A stretch of 64,000 bases of DNA, taken from positions 1 through 64,000 of IMG/VR virus record IMGVR_UViG_3300032271_000867. One strand, given 5' to 3'. Shown here piece after piece: positions 15,404 through 22,229 of the stretch. The DNA is from a virus. Each line of letters begins with the position of its first letter. The first letter of the stretch is position 1. Both the position numbers and the translations under genes were made by a program. Below the pieces are notes generated by a model. That model searched no databases. It was not told where the DNA came from and saw nothing but the letters and a program-made list of their open reading frames with translations.

Positions 15404-15765
15404 TAGTTAGCTCCTAGATCATTTCTACTACTACCAGAATAACCTGCTGGGCTACCGCTGTACCAACTAACTCGTGGTTCTGTGTAAACTCTATCTACTG
15501 AAACTATATCATCAATAGTAGGTTGTAATCGTTCTCCCCACCCAAATCGTGGTGGAAATAAACGAATTTGAGGAAGTGGTGGTCTAACCATTTCTTGTAA
15601 CTGAGCACCGGGAATAGTTGCTGCCATCAACGCTTGTTGGGTTAAACGTTCCATATTAGTTGCCCATGGGCCGGTGTATGATTGTGGTGGTAAACCTGTA
15701 GCATTAAATCCATTACTACGCCAAGGTTTTGTGTAATCATAGTTACCATCAACAGCAGCTCTCAC
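15403..15765 (-). CDS. Hypothetical Gly/Pro/Tyr-rich protein (120 aa)
   Basis: The GTG start at 15765 follows GGAG by five bases. The 120-residue protein is rich in Pro, Gly, Trp, Tyr and Arg (for example PQSYTGPWATNMERLTQ and RVSWYSGSPAGYSGSS). It has no enzyme motif and looks structural or unordered. It sits in a block of four such proteins that share composition, suggesting virion-associated or scaffolding roles, but this is inference. Confidence 0.6.
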   Translation of the reverse strand: MRAAVDGNYDYTKPWRSNGFNATGLPPQSYTGPWATNMERLTQQALMAATIPGAQLQEMVRPPLPQIRLFPPRFGWGERLQPTIDDIVSVDRVYTEPRVSWYSGSPAGYSGSSRNDLGAN

Positions 15766-15766
15766 G

Positions 15767-16300
15767 TTATCTCCAAACTGGTTTTAGATAAGAAAGTGCG
15801 TTTGCTCTTTGCACGTTAATAGTAGTGGGTGAATTTGCAACAGTGTTTGCTTTACCATCATTTACTAAATGAGGTGCTGGTACTAATGCAATATTTAATC
15901 CTGCTTTAGGTGTCATATACACACGAACACCATCATCATTTATTAATTTAGCTTTTTCTTGTCGTCTAATACCCATCATCGCATTAAACTCTGGTGACCA
16001 GTAATATGCATTTGGCTCAATACGTTCACCTTTGTGAACACCACGTTGATATGATTTTTGATTTACACGATTTTTAATGGAATCTAATAAACGGTCATCT
16101 CTACGAGATCTAATTGTTCCAAGATAGCCGTCAGGATATTCTGCAGATGGAACACGTCCTGTACCAATACGGATAGCATCCAAATCACCACGAGCAACTG
16201 GTACTCCTTGGCCACCTTGGTTATTATACCCATAAAACCCATTACCACCAAGAGATTGCCAGTTTTGGTTGGGAGTAAAGTTATTTACTGCACCTGCCAT
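15767..16300 (-). CDS. Hypothetical protein (177 aa)
   Basis: The 177-residue protein begins MAGAVNNFTPNQNWQSLGG and has a Gly/Asn/Tyr-rich first 40 residues, a basic middle (RSRRDDRLLDSIKNRVNQKS) and a C-terminal beta-rich part (GVRVYMTPKAGLNIALVPAP). No family is recognised. It shares the phrase KAGLxIxxxP with its neighbour at 16611 (VKAGLGASIDPSAG), hinting that these proteins are distantly related or bind a common partner. Confidence 0.65.
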   Translation of the reverse strand: MAGAVNNFTPNQNWQSLGGNGFYGYNNQGGQGVPVARGDLDAIRIGTGRVPSAEYPDGYLGTIRSRRDDRLLDSIKNRVNQKSYQRGVHKGERIEPNAYYWSPEFNAMMGIRRQEKAKLINDDGVRVYMTPKAGLNIALVPAPHLVNDGKANTVANSPTTINVQRANALSYLKPVWR

Positions 16301-16309
16301 TTTATTGCC

Positions 16310-16597
16310 TTAACCTTGTGGTTGTTCAGAATCTGGAACACCAATTGCTGATGGAGGTGCCATTCTTATAGTACCTCCACCAAACTGCATGAATGAACCT
16401 ACTTGAGCACCGGCAGTATTTAGCGTGTTTCTCCAAGTCATGGCTTTGCCGGGACTTGTGCGGTTTACTTCACTATATGGGTCAACTTCTGTAGTTGGGC
16501 TATTAGTGCGATTAAGCGCAAACTCTGATCCTGGATCAGGATTAGGTGTGCCATATTTACTGGCTGATTGACTATCAGTAAGTAGGTTTCCACTCAT
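16310..16597 (-). CDS. Hypothetical Gly/Ser/Thr-rich protein (95 aa)
   Basis: The 95-residue protein begins MSGNLLTDSQSASKYGTPNP and is polar and proline-rich, with a short hydrophobic stretch (QVGSFMQFGGGTIRMAP) near residues 65-81. It lacks predicted helices or a known motif. It belongs to the block of low-complexity small proteins. Function is unknown. Confidence 0.6.
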   Translation of the reverse strand: MSGNLLTDSQSASKYGTPNPDPGSEFALNRTNSPTTEVDPYSEVNRTSPGKAMTWRNTLNTAGAQVGSFMQFGGGTIRMAPPSAIGVPDSEQPQG

Positions 16598-16610
16598 AGG
16601 TGTTACCTAC

Positions 16611-17048
16611 TTAAAACATGCTTGCTTGTTCACCTGCATAGAAGTTAGGGGCCTGACGACCCATAACACTAGGAACAATTTTGGCATTTGCCATTGTTGC
16701 ACCTGCAGATGGGTCAATACTTGCACCTAAACCAGCTTTTACAGTGTATGCTGCCCCTAAACGTTCTCCACCAACATTTAGTACTGGGGTACGTCTAGGT
16801 CCTTTACTACCTGGGTCAACAGGATCTCCAGATTGAGTGTTCTTTTTTGGCATTAAATTACCGGCAAAAGTTGAAGGAGTAAGTGCACCTAGTGGAATAC
16901 GTGCACTACCTGCACTAATTGCGTTTTGGTAGGCTTCATCTGAAGTTTGGTGATTACGAGTCATGCTTTTACCTGCTGCTTCTAGTGAGTTTGATGGGGT
17001 ACCGTTACGACGTCTCATGCCGTGACCAATACTATATGGTGTTGCCAT
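16611..17048 (-). CDS. Hypothetical basic protein (145 aa)
   Basis: I chose the ATG at 17048 because it follows AAAGGAG. A longer frame to 17156 would overlap the SpoVS-like gene. The 145-residue product begins MATPYSIGHGMRRRNGTPSN and is rich in Gly, Ala, Pro and Lys with little predicted secondary structure. Segments such as GKSMTRNHQTSDEAYQNAI and GERLGAAYTVKAGLGAS are not recognised. It may be a DNA- or virion-associated protein. Confidence 0.65.
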   Translation of the reverse strand: MATPYSIGHGMRRRNGTPSNSLEAAGKSMTRNHQTSDEAYQNAISAGSARIPLGALTPSTFAGNLMPKKNTQSGDPVDPGSKGPRRTPVLNVGGERLGAAYTVKAGLGASIDPSAGATMANAKIVPSVMGRQAPNFYAGEQASMF

Positions 17049-17085
17049 TTTGGCTCCTTTATCTCTATATAAGAGTAAATCTTTT

Positions 17086-17382
17086 TTAGCTTGCAGACAC
17101 TGCAAACACAATTGCAGAAATTTCACCATCTCGTGATTCAATAGTTGCAAATCCAACTTTAAATACTAAATCCATTCCACGAGGTGCTACATACCCACGA
17201 GAAATTGCCAATGCTTTTACTGCTTGGTTTACTGCTCCTGCACCAACTGCTCGTAGTTTTACTTGTTTATTATCATAAATTGCATGTGCAATTGCTGATG
17301 CTACGGATTGGGGGTTTGAACTTGCCGATACTCGTAAAAATGGTTCTTCATTTGAGGATGGCAAAATGTTTTCTTCGGTCAT
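17086..17382 (-). CDS. SpoVS-like protein
   Basis: The 98-residue protein matches the SpoVS family almost over its full length: LRVSASSNPQSVASAIAHAI, then VKLRAVGAGAVNQAVKALAI and SRGYVAPRGMDLVFKVGFAT. SpoVS proteins have an Alba/IF3-C-like fold and are thought to bind nucleic acid. In Bacillus they affect septation and spore development. The residues conserved in the family (GAGAxNQAVKAxAIxRG) are intact. The gene lies just downstream of the RuvC-like gene. A phage copy could bind DNA or alter host cell division. The direct role is unknown. Confidence 0.88.
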   Translation of the reverse strand: MTEENILPSSNEEPFLRVSASSNPQSVASAIAHAIYDNKQVKLRAVGAGAVNQAVKALAISRGYVAPRGMDLVFKVGFATIESRDGEISAIVFAVSAS

Positions 17383-17386
17383 TGTG

Positions 17387-17429
17387 ATCCTTATTATCGA
17401 TATTGTAAAACATCCTCAACAATAAGGAT
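17387..17429 (-). promoter_or_regulatory. Leader inverted repeat overlapping the SpoVS ribosome-binding site
   Basis: ATCCTTATT and AATAAGGAT (17387-17395 and 17421-17429) are a perfect 9-bp inverted repeat with a 25-nt loop. On the minus strand the downstream arm contains AAGGAT, the ribosome-binding site, four bases before the ATG at 17382. Pairing would mask that site, so this could be a translational control element. The fold is inferred from sequence only. Confidence 0.5.
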
Positions 17430-17436
17430 AAACGCA

Positions 17437-18003
17437 TTAATGCATTGTGTCTCGGTATTTAACGTCTTTTATTTGTTCTATAATTGTTTTTTCTGTAGAA
17501 TCAATCGCAATACCGGCAGCTAATCTTGCTAATGCATACGCATCTGCTGCGTTGTCATCTGCAAACTCTACTCCCCATCGTTTGTAGATTTGTAGCAACA
17601 TTTCTTGTTTTTTAGAGGTGCCTTTACCTGATGCATATTTCTTTAGGGTCATTGGTGGGACTTGTAATGGGAGTATACTTTGTTTTAATAATGCTAGTTT
17701 TACTGTGGCAGATAACTCTCCCATAACTAAGGCAGAATGAGAAGCTAAAACTGTACCTTCCATGGCAACGTCTTTAACTTTCCATCCACGAATGCCACAC
17801 TCAGTAAACTTGCCATCTATAAACATTGTTATGTCTAATAGTCTTTGGACACCTTTATAAACAGATTTATACACCCAAGTAATATGTTCTGTTGGGTTTC
17901 TAACGGACACAATAGAAAATGCAAACCCTGTAAGTGATTGGTCTATGCCTATTGCTACTTCTTGTGGGTCTACTAGTCCATTAAAAAATTCTTTAATTGG
18001 CAT
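17437..18003 (-). CDS. RuvC-like Holliday junction resolvase
   Basis: The 188-residue protein has the RNase H-fold layout of RuvC. AIGIDQSLTGFAF (D21) is the first strand, VAMEGTVL (E82) the second acidic residue, and EFADDNAADAYALARLA (D149, D150, D154) the C-terminal acidic cluster. The predicted role is cleaving four-way junctions during phage recombination and before packaging. The gene overlaps its upstream neighbour by 11 bases. It is one of several junction or PD-(D/E)XK nucleases in the region. Confidence 0.85.
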   Translation of the reverse strand: MPIKEFFNGLVDPQEVAIGIDQSLTGFAFSIVSVRNPTEHITWVYKSVYKGVQRLLDITMFIDGKFTECGIRGWKVKDVAMEGTVLASHSALVMGELSATVKLALLKQSILPLQVPPMTLKKYASGKGTSKKQEMLLQIYKRWGVEFADDNAADAYALARLAAGIAIDSTEKTIIEQIKDVKYRDTMH

Positions 18004-18328
18004 CGCTTAACTTTTGAACAATGTGTATTGCAGCACTAATACCGTCAAGGTATTCTTTGTCGACCATCATAGGCTCACTTACACGTTTAATCTCTTCACT
18101 AAGAAGATTTAAAATTATAATACGTTCCGTCCTGCGCCCACGAGCAATACCTTGAGCAAAGTCACTGGTCTCGTATACACGGTTTAGTGGTTCTTGGTTA
18201 CGAACATACTCCATTGACTGTTCCCAAGCTGCTTGACGTTCTTCTGGGGTTAGTTGAGAGTCAGTTATTTCACCGATGGTGCCAATTGGTTTTGGCTGTG
18301 TGTAGTTAGTTGTTTCTTCTTGGTTCAT
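17993..18328 (-). CDS. Hypothetical protein with ERII-type helix (111 aa)
   Basis: The 111-residue acidic protein begins MNQEETTNYTQPKPIGTIGE. It contains ARGRRTERIIILNLLSEEIK in its middle, similar to the ERERII helices at 7540, 7959 and 19385. It overlaps the RuvC-like gene at its 3' end and its own upstream neighbour at the start (ATGA). Function is unknown. Confidence 0.7.
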   Translation of the reverse strand: MNQEETTNYTQPKPIGTIGEITDSQLTPEERQAAWEQSMEYVRNQEPLNRVYETSDFAQGIARGRRTERIIILNLLSEEIKRVSEPMMVDKEYLDGISAAIHIVQKLSDAN

Positions 18329-18708
18329 TTATTTTCTCCATTTTCAATCTTTTTCCTGCGAGCAACTGACTTGTTTTTTGGTTTTTCTGTATTAACCCAT
18401 GGCTCTGAGTGAAGAACTTCTTGCCATTTCTTTTTTCTCAAATAAATTGTAAAAATGTGTTTAGTAGTTCCCAAATCAATCCTAAACCAGAGTGGGCTCA
18501 TGTACGACTTTATGTTTGTTCGCTCATCAATTTCCCATCTGACTGGGTGAATATCTAAACTAATCTTGTATTTAGAACCTTTCCAGTTAACCCAAACGGC
18601 GTCTTGACGGTTCACTACAAAACGACCAATAACTACCTGCCGTAATCCGTCACTACGTAGGTAGCTTACGCCAGGAAATGGCTTGCGTAGTAAATAATTG
18701 TCGGTCAT
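18325..18708 (-). CDS. Hypothetical protein with KSVARRKKI tail (127 aa)
   Basis: The 127-residue protein is beta-rich and basic (RQVVIGRFVVNRQDAVWVNW, then GTTKHIFTIYLRKKKW). It ends with KNKSVARRKKIENGENK. The same tail (TKSVARRKKIQKGEQL) ends the otherwise different protein encoded at 18851-19189. The leader is GGAGAAAACAAATG, shared with neighbouring genes. No family is recognised. The tail could be a nucleic-acid or protein interaction tag. Confidence 0.7.
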   Translation of the reverse strand: MTDNYLLRKPFPGVSYLRSDGLRQVVIGRFVVNRQDAVWVNWKGSKYKISLDIHPVRWEIDERTNIKSYMSPLWFRIDLGTTKHIFTIYLRKKKWQEVLHSEPWVNTEKPKNKSVARRKKIENGENK

Positions 18709-18854
18709 TTGTTTTCTCCTAGGGTTTTAGCGTGTTTAACAAATACTGGGTATAGGTCAGGGTTAATAGCACAAGCTAACATTAGCAGAGCTGTGCTTAC
18801 CCAAAAGATAGGCAGTGAAATTACTAGTTGAATAACTTTCAACAATGTCTTCAT
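18705..18854 (-). CDS. Single-span membrane protein (49 aa)
   Basis: ATG at 18854 overlaps the upstream TGA (ATGA), and the frame ends with a TGA that overlaps the next ATG in the same way. The 49-residue product begins MKTLLKVIQLVISLPIFWVS and continues TALLMLACAIN, giving one hydrophobic segment of about 25 residues with a basic start. It could also be a signal-like anchor. The exact packing between genes supports it. Function is unknown. Confidence 0.65.
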   Translation of the reverse strand: MKTLLKVIQLVISLPIFWVSTALLMLACAINPDLYPVFVKHAKTLGENK

Positions 18855-19189
18855 AGCTGTTCACCTTTTTGAATTTTTTTCCTACGAGCAACTGATTTAG
18901 TTTGAGGCTCGTCTTTCAAAGACAAAAAGTGCTGAAGGCGCTGACGGTTGTATTCAGACCATGGGTCGTTTAGAGCCATAAGGTCTAACTTCATTTTCAT
19001 GTACTTGATAGCGTCTTTGCTATAGAACTCTCCCTCTTTTGCAGGGCGTAGAGGACCTTTTCTGTCAAACCAACTCCACTTGATTACAAACAGCCATTGT
19101 TTCACTGTTTTTGGTTGAATGAACTCTCGTAGGGTGTGGCGAGATTTTGTCATGCGAGTTAGGTACTTGTTTGTTTCATCGTTGTTCAT
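18851..19189 (-). CDS. Hypothetical protein with KSVARRKKI tail (112 aa)
   Basis: I chose the start at 19189 (MNNDETNKYLTRMTKSRH) because it follows GGAGAAAACAA and overlaps the upstream stop as ATGA. The 112-residue protein is basic and has many aromatic residues (KQWLFVIKWSWFDRKG). Its C-terminus, TKSVARRKKIQKGEQL, repeats that of the gene at 18325. Function is unknown. Confidence 0.68.
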   Translation of the reverse strand: MNNDETNKYLTRMTKSRHTLREFIQPKTVKQWLFVIKWSWFDRKGPLRPAKEGEFYSKDAIKYMKMKLDLMALNDPWSEYNRQRLQHFLSLKDEPQTKSVARRKKIQKGEQL

Positions 19190-19401
19190 TTGTTTTCTCC
19201 TTTGATAAGTTTGGTGTGGTGGCGAACAGCCTTGCATCCTGTGTGAGATTGCATCAGTTTAAATTTACGACAATAAGGGTTTTGACAAGCCAAGTTGTCT
19301 AGCAGTTTGATAATGCGTTCTTCAACTTTTTCAACCCAACGACAAATGCACTGGTCTTTGTCATATTTCCATTTTTCATCACACTCAGGCTTGTGGTTCA
19401 T
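19186..19401 (-). CDS. Small Cys-rich protein (71 aa)
   Basis: The 71-residue protein begins MNHKPECDEKWKYDKDQCIC and has six cysteines and several histidines that could form one zinc site: CDEK, CIC, CQNPYC and GCK. A helix with VEERIIKLLDNLA resembles the ERERII helices of other small genes. The C-terminus is basic. It overlaps both neighbours. Function is unknown. Confidence 0.65.
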   Translation of the reverse strand: MNHKPECDEKWKYDKDQCICRWVEKVEERIIKLLDNLACQNPYCRKFKLMQSHTGCKAVRHHTKLIKGENK

Positions 19402-19642
19402 TTGTTCCCTCGTCTTGTTTAGCTACACGAGCTGCTACTTCTTCGTCAGTCATACGAAGGTCTGAGTACAAAAGCCACATAATGTTTGCTGGTGTGCAGC
19501 TTGGCTTGTAGTAGTAAACATCTAGAATCTGTTGAACAGCGTCTAGAATCCGCTCACGTTCTTGTTGCACTGCTGGCTTAGGCTCTGCAGCGTGAGGTTT
19601 ATCCCAGTAGTGCTTGATGATATCGAAGTAATCTTTACTCAT
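19385..19642 (-). CDS. Small protein with ERERIL motif (85 aa)
   Basis: The 85-residue protein begins MSKDYFDIIKHYWDKPHAAE and carries QQERERILDAVQQIL, again an ERERII-type helix. The C-terminal part (SDLRMTDEEVAARVAKQ) is a second helix. It overlaps the gene on either side. These recurrent helices in four to five small proteins suggest a paralogous family. Function is unknown. Confidence 0.65.
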   Translation of the reverse strand: MSKDYFDIIKHYWDKPHAAEPKPAVQQERERILDAVQQILDVYYYKPSCTPANIMWLLYSDLRMTDEEVAARVAKQDEGTNEPQA

Positions 19643-19976
19643 TAGGCCACTGACCGTCTAGCACCATCATCGCAATGATTGCATAGTTAGCGAGGTCTAG
19701 GAAAGAATCCTTGAGACTTTCATTTTCTGGGTTAGCCCCTGAGTCAACTAGGTTATTAATACGAGCCAGTTTATCCCACATACGAACACGAAGGCCGTTA
19801 AGCGGTCCGCCTGGGCTTAGTGAGATGTTTTTTGGTCCGTAGTCAGCGTGTTTTTTTAGTAGTACGTGTTCAGCTTGAGCAAACTGTTGAGCAAGGTCAT
19901 CTTTAAACTGTAGGTGGGGGATAATTTCATCAGGTAAAGTTGTTTGCTCTGTGTATAGTGATGCCATTTGTGCCAT
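19635..19976 (-). CDS. Nucleotide modification associated domain 1 (DUF1599) protein
   Basis: The 113-residue protein has HADYGPKNISLSP, LRVRMWDKLARINNL, and SLKDSFLDLANYAIIAMMV in order. This is the hallmark of the family called DUF1599 or nucleotide modification associated domain 1, an all-helical MazG/dUTPase-related group found in phages. The KLxRxxxL and D-x-x-NY-x-I-I motifs are typical. It likely acts on nucleotides or base-modification intermediates. It is near the recombination genes and in the same operon as the class II RNR. Confidence 0.8.
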   Translation of the reverse strand: MAQMASLYTEQTTLPDEIIPHLQFKDDLAQQFAQAEHVLLKKHADYGPKNISLSPGGPLNGLRVRMWDKLARINNLVDSGANPENESLKDSFLDLANYAIIAMMVLDGQWPNE

Positions 19977-20422
19977 TATATATTCCTTTTAAAATCGTTT
20001 GATCTACGAGTAATTTCTCTTGAAACTAGTAATAAATCACGCTCATGATTATTTAGTAGCATCTCTACTAATTTACGATAAGCATATTTTTCTTCATACT
20101 GGTTATCAAGTTCAATAATTTCTGGACTAATTGCTACTTCAGCTTTAATAGCAGTTACACGTTCACCTTTTGCTTGAGCTCCCATACGGCGAATTAACAT
20201 CGTACTTTCTAAGAATTCTTTCTTTTTTAAAGATGCACGTTCTTCTAACTGAGCCATTGTAAGCTGTGAGTTAATGTAATCAGTCCATGCAGTTAGTTGA
20301 GTAAATAATCTTCCCAGCTCTTCTGATCCAATATCAGTAATATCTGAAGGCAAAGTTACTTGATCTTCTGATGGTTTGTAGAAGTGTATTCCCCATTCAT
20401 TAAATTTTTCTAATGCACTCAT
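19976..20422 (-). CDS. Hypothetical helical protein (148 aa)
   Basis: The 148-residue protein begins MSALEKFNEWGIHFYKPSED and is nearly all helical, with QLEERASLKKKEFLESTMLI and LLLVSREITRRSNDFKRNI as long charged helices. It directly precedes DUF1599 and follows the Cas4-like exonuclease gene, leaving four bases between. It may be a partner in recombination or end processing, but no family is recognised. Confidence 0.65.
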   Translation of the reverse strand: MSALEKFNEWGIHFYKPSEDQVTLPSDITDIGSEELGRLFTQLTAWTDYINSQLTMAQLEERASLKKKEFLESTMLIRRMGAQAKGERVTAIKAEVAISPEIIELDNQYEEKYAYRKLVEMLLNNHERDLLLVSREITRRSNDFKRNI

Positions 20423-20425
20423 TTA

Positions 20426-21268
20426 CTACTCCTTATATGGGTCACATTGTTTGCAAGTACCACTTGGGTTGTTGGTACATTCTGGAACAACTCCTGCATT
20501 TACTGAGTCTACCACAACTTTTGCTTTGTCAAAAATGTGTTCTACTAAACCAAAGTCAGCTTTTACTGGCTCAAATTCACGGTAATCTTGGTCTGCTTTT
20601 AGTTCATAAAGGAAAATAATTTCAGTAACTTCTTCGTGACCCATACGTTTCATAAGTTCTAAGTACATTTGACCTTGAAGAATGTGACTTGAAAATGGAC
20701 GTTTAATTGCTTTCCATGCCTTCATAAAGTCACCATCAGCTTCTTTCATTAGTTCTGGAGCTTCAAAACGTAATGTACCGGGACCCACTGATTTAATTTC
20801 AATTAGTGCATCACCTTGTGAATCTTTAATCCATCCATCAGTATGGCCTTTAATTCGTAAAGAATCATCTGAGAGAGTTACCTCTGCATAAATAAGGTCT
20901 GGTTTTCCGCATCGATCGCAGGACTCTGGAGAAGTTCCCCAAGTAATCCAATGACAGGCTTGGCATTTAAATTGACCATGCAAAATGCCCATTTCTTGAA
21001 AATATCCTTGCCATTTAGAGTGAACAGCATGGCCGGTATCAAATACAGACTGTAATTTTAACGGAGGTTTTTCTGCAATTTTTGTTTCTCCATTTAGTAA
21101 AAAGTAAGATCCTCGCATACACCAATCTTTTTTTATAATTTCTGAAGGATGTAGTACAGTAGTACTTCGATTACCCGGAGGTCGTTGTAGCAAGTGTCGT
21201 TCTAAATTTCCAATAAGTCTGGTGTTAGTTTTTTTAGCGTCTAAAAAACGCTTTAGTTCTGAGCTCAT
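20426..21268 (-). CDS. Cas4/RecB-like PD-(D/E)XK exonuclease
   Basis: The 280-residue protein has the RecB-type core: GHTDGW (D144), ALIEIKS (E157, K159) and HILQGQMYLEL (the QxxxY motif at 198-202). Cysteines C50 and C264, C272, C275 match the arrangement of an iron-sulfur cluster in Cas4 and AddB-type nucleases. A separate C102-x2-C105...C117-x2-C120 knuckle is inserted before the core and suggests zinc. The predicted role is DNA end resection for recombination with the RecA gene 1 kb downstream. Confidence 0.85.
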   Translation of the reverse strand: MSSELKRFLDAKKTNTRLIGNLERHLLQRPPGNRSTTVLHPSEIIKKDWCMRGSYFLLNGETKIAEKPPLKLQSVFDTGHAVHSKWQGYFQEMGILHGQFKCQACHWITWGTSPESCDRCGKPDLIYAEVTLSDDSLRIKGHTDGWIKDSQGDALIEIKSVGPGTLRFEAPELMKEADGDFMKAWKAIKRPFSSHILQGQMYLELMKRMGHEEVTEIIFLYELKADQDYREFEPVKADFGLVEHIFDKAKVVVDSVNAGVVPECTNNPSGTCKQCDPYKE

Positions 21269-21600
21269 TTATTCCTTATGTTTAGTGTTAGTACAAATTC
21301 TTCTAAAGACATTTTGCCTTTTTTGGTTTTTTGCCATTTTCTTATTAAAGCATTTCTTTCTCTGTGGGACATTCCTCCCCAAATTCCATGCTGTGTGTCA
21401 GTTTCAATTGCTTCCCATAAACAAATATTTTTTACAGGACATGGGGTTGTGCCATTTTCTCCAAAACAATACTTTTTAGCTTGTGTTGCTATTTTTTTAT
21501 ATAAAGACTTATCTCTTGGTGGAAAAAATAGCTCAGTGTCTGCTCCTTCACAAGCAGCTTTGTGCCACCACCTCAGATCGTCATCAGAGTCTTTGTTCAT
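21265..21600 (-). CDS. WhiB-family iron-sulfur regulator with unusual Cys spacing
   Basis: The 111-residue protein has the WhiB layout: WWHKAACEGADTELFFPP (C17), a cysteine region near 45-60, then GIWGG at 72-76 and a basic tail (SHRERNALIRKWQKTKK). The cluster cysteines are C17, C45, C54 and C60. The usual C-x2-C pair is stretched to C45-x8-C54. The FFPP segment and the basic C-terminus otherwise match WhiB. It is a second WhiB in the window, in the nuclease operon. It may bind DNA with a sigma factor. Confidence 0.9.
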   Translation of the reverse strand: MNKDSDDDLRWWHKAACEGADTELFFPPRDKSLYKKIATQAKKYCFGENGTTPCPVKNICLWEAIETDTQHGIWGGMSHRERNALIRKWQKTKKGKMSLEEFVLTLNIRNK

Positions 21601-21907
21601 TTAACTCATTCCATAATTCTAAAAAGTCTGTTTCTAATAGTATAACGTAATCTTCGCCGTCAAGATGAATGCCAAATATAGGCAATCTTCCATCCATAAT
21701 TGCTTCTAAAGTTATTTTTTTGAGTTCAACAGACTGAATGGTTTTGGATTTTTTTCCCGTCCATTTATGCTCGACCAGGAGCCCTTCTGAGCGTACATCT
21801 CCTTTTCCTGACCAAAAAGCACCACTTGCTGCTTGTGTTCTTCCTCCAATTGCTTTTGCAATTCGTTTTTCGTGTTTTTGACTTTGTTTTTGTCCTTCAC
21901 TCTTCAT
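21584..21907 (-). CDS. Holliday junction resolvase-like PD-(D/E)XK nuclease
   Basis: The 107-residue protein has KHEKRIAKAIGGR at the N-terminus (E13), then GAFWSGKGDVRSEGLLVEHK, where D37, E46 and K48 form the PD-(D/E)XK catalytic set. Size and layout fit phage Holliday junction resolvases of the Hjc/VRR-like type that are common in actinophages. It overlaps the WhiB gene by 17 bases. With RuvC-like and two further nucleases it is part of a redundant set for branched DNA. Confidence 0.72.
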   Translation of the reverse strand: MKSEGQKQSQKHEKRIAKAIGGRTQAASGAFWSGKGDVRSEGLLVEHKWTGKKSKTIQSVELKKITLEAIMDGRLPIFGIHLDGEDYVILLETDFLELWNELNEQRL

Positions 21908-22229
21908 TTGGCTCTTTTTTAAAATCTTCTGTCAAAGTAATTTTTCCTTCTTTATATGCCTTTATAATTCGTGGAACTAAAAAGTAAAGTTGCTCTCTTG
22001 TGTAACAAGTGTCACATCCACAAAAAGGTTGACCTGAAAGAGTTTCAAAATTAGTAGATAAAGTGATAGTAAATGAGTCTTTAATCCATTCATTATCTTC
22101 ATCAAATTCAATTTGATTTAAAATGTCTTCTTCTAATGATTCTTCACAATTGGCCATATAGATATTAAAATCATGTTCTAAAATCATTCCCCATTCAAAA
22201 TCTAAAATTTGAAATTCAGGATCACTCAT
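21897..22229 (-). CDS. Hypothetical acidic protein with CGCDTC motif (110 aa)
   Basis: The 110-residue protein begins MSDPEFQILDFEWGMILEHD and is strongly acidic. It contains FCGCDTCYTREQLYFLVPRI near residues 69-88, a close cysteine cluster that could bind metal. It overlaps both the resolvase-like gene and recA. Acidic phage proteins of this size often mimic DNA or bind a host enzyme, which is speculation here. No family is recognised. Confidence 0.68.
   Translation of the reverse strand: MSDPEFQILDFEWGMILEHDFNIYMANCEESLEEDILNQIEFDEDNEWIKDSFTITLSTNFETLSGQPFCGCDTCYTREQLYFLVPRIIKAYKEGKITLTEDFKKEPNEE

Noticed and set aside
21278-21604. Plus-strand open frame opposite the WhiB gene
   Set aside because: It is antisense to a clear WhiB, lacks a ribosome-binding site and has no recognisable domain.
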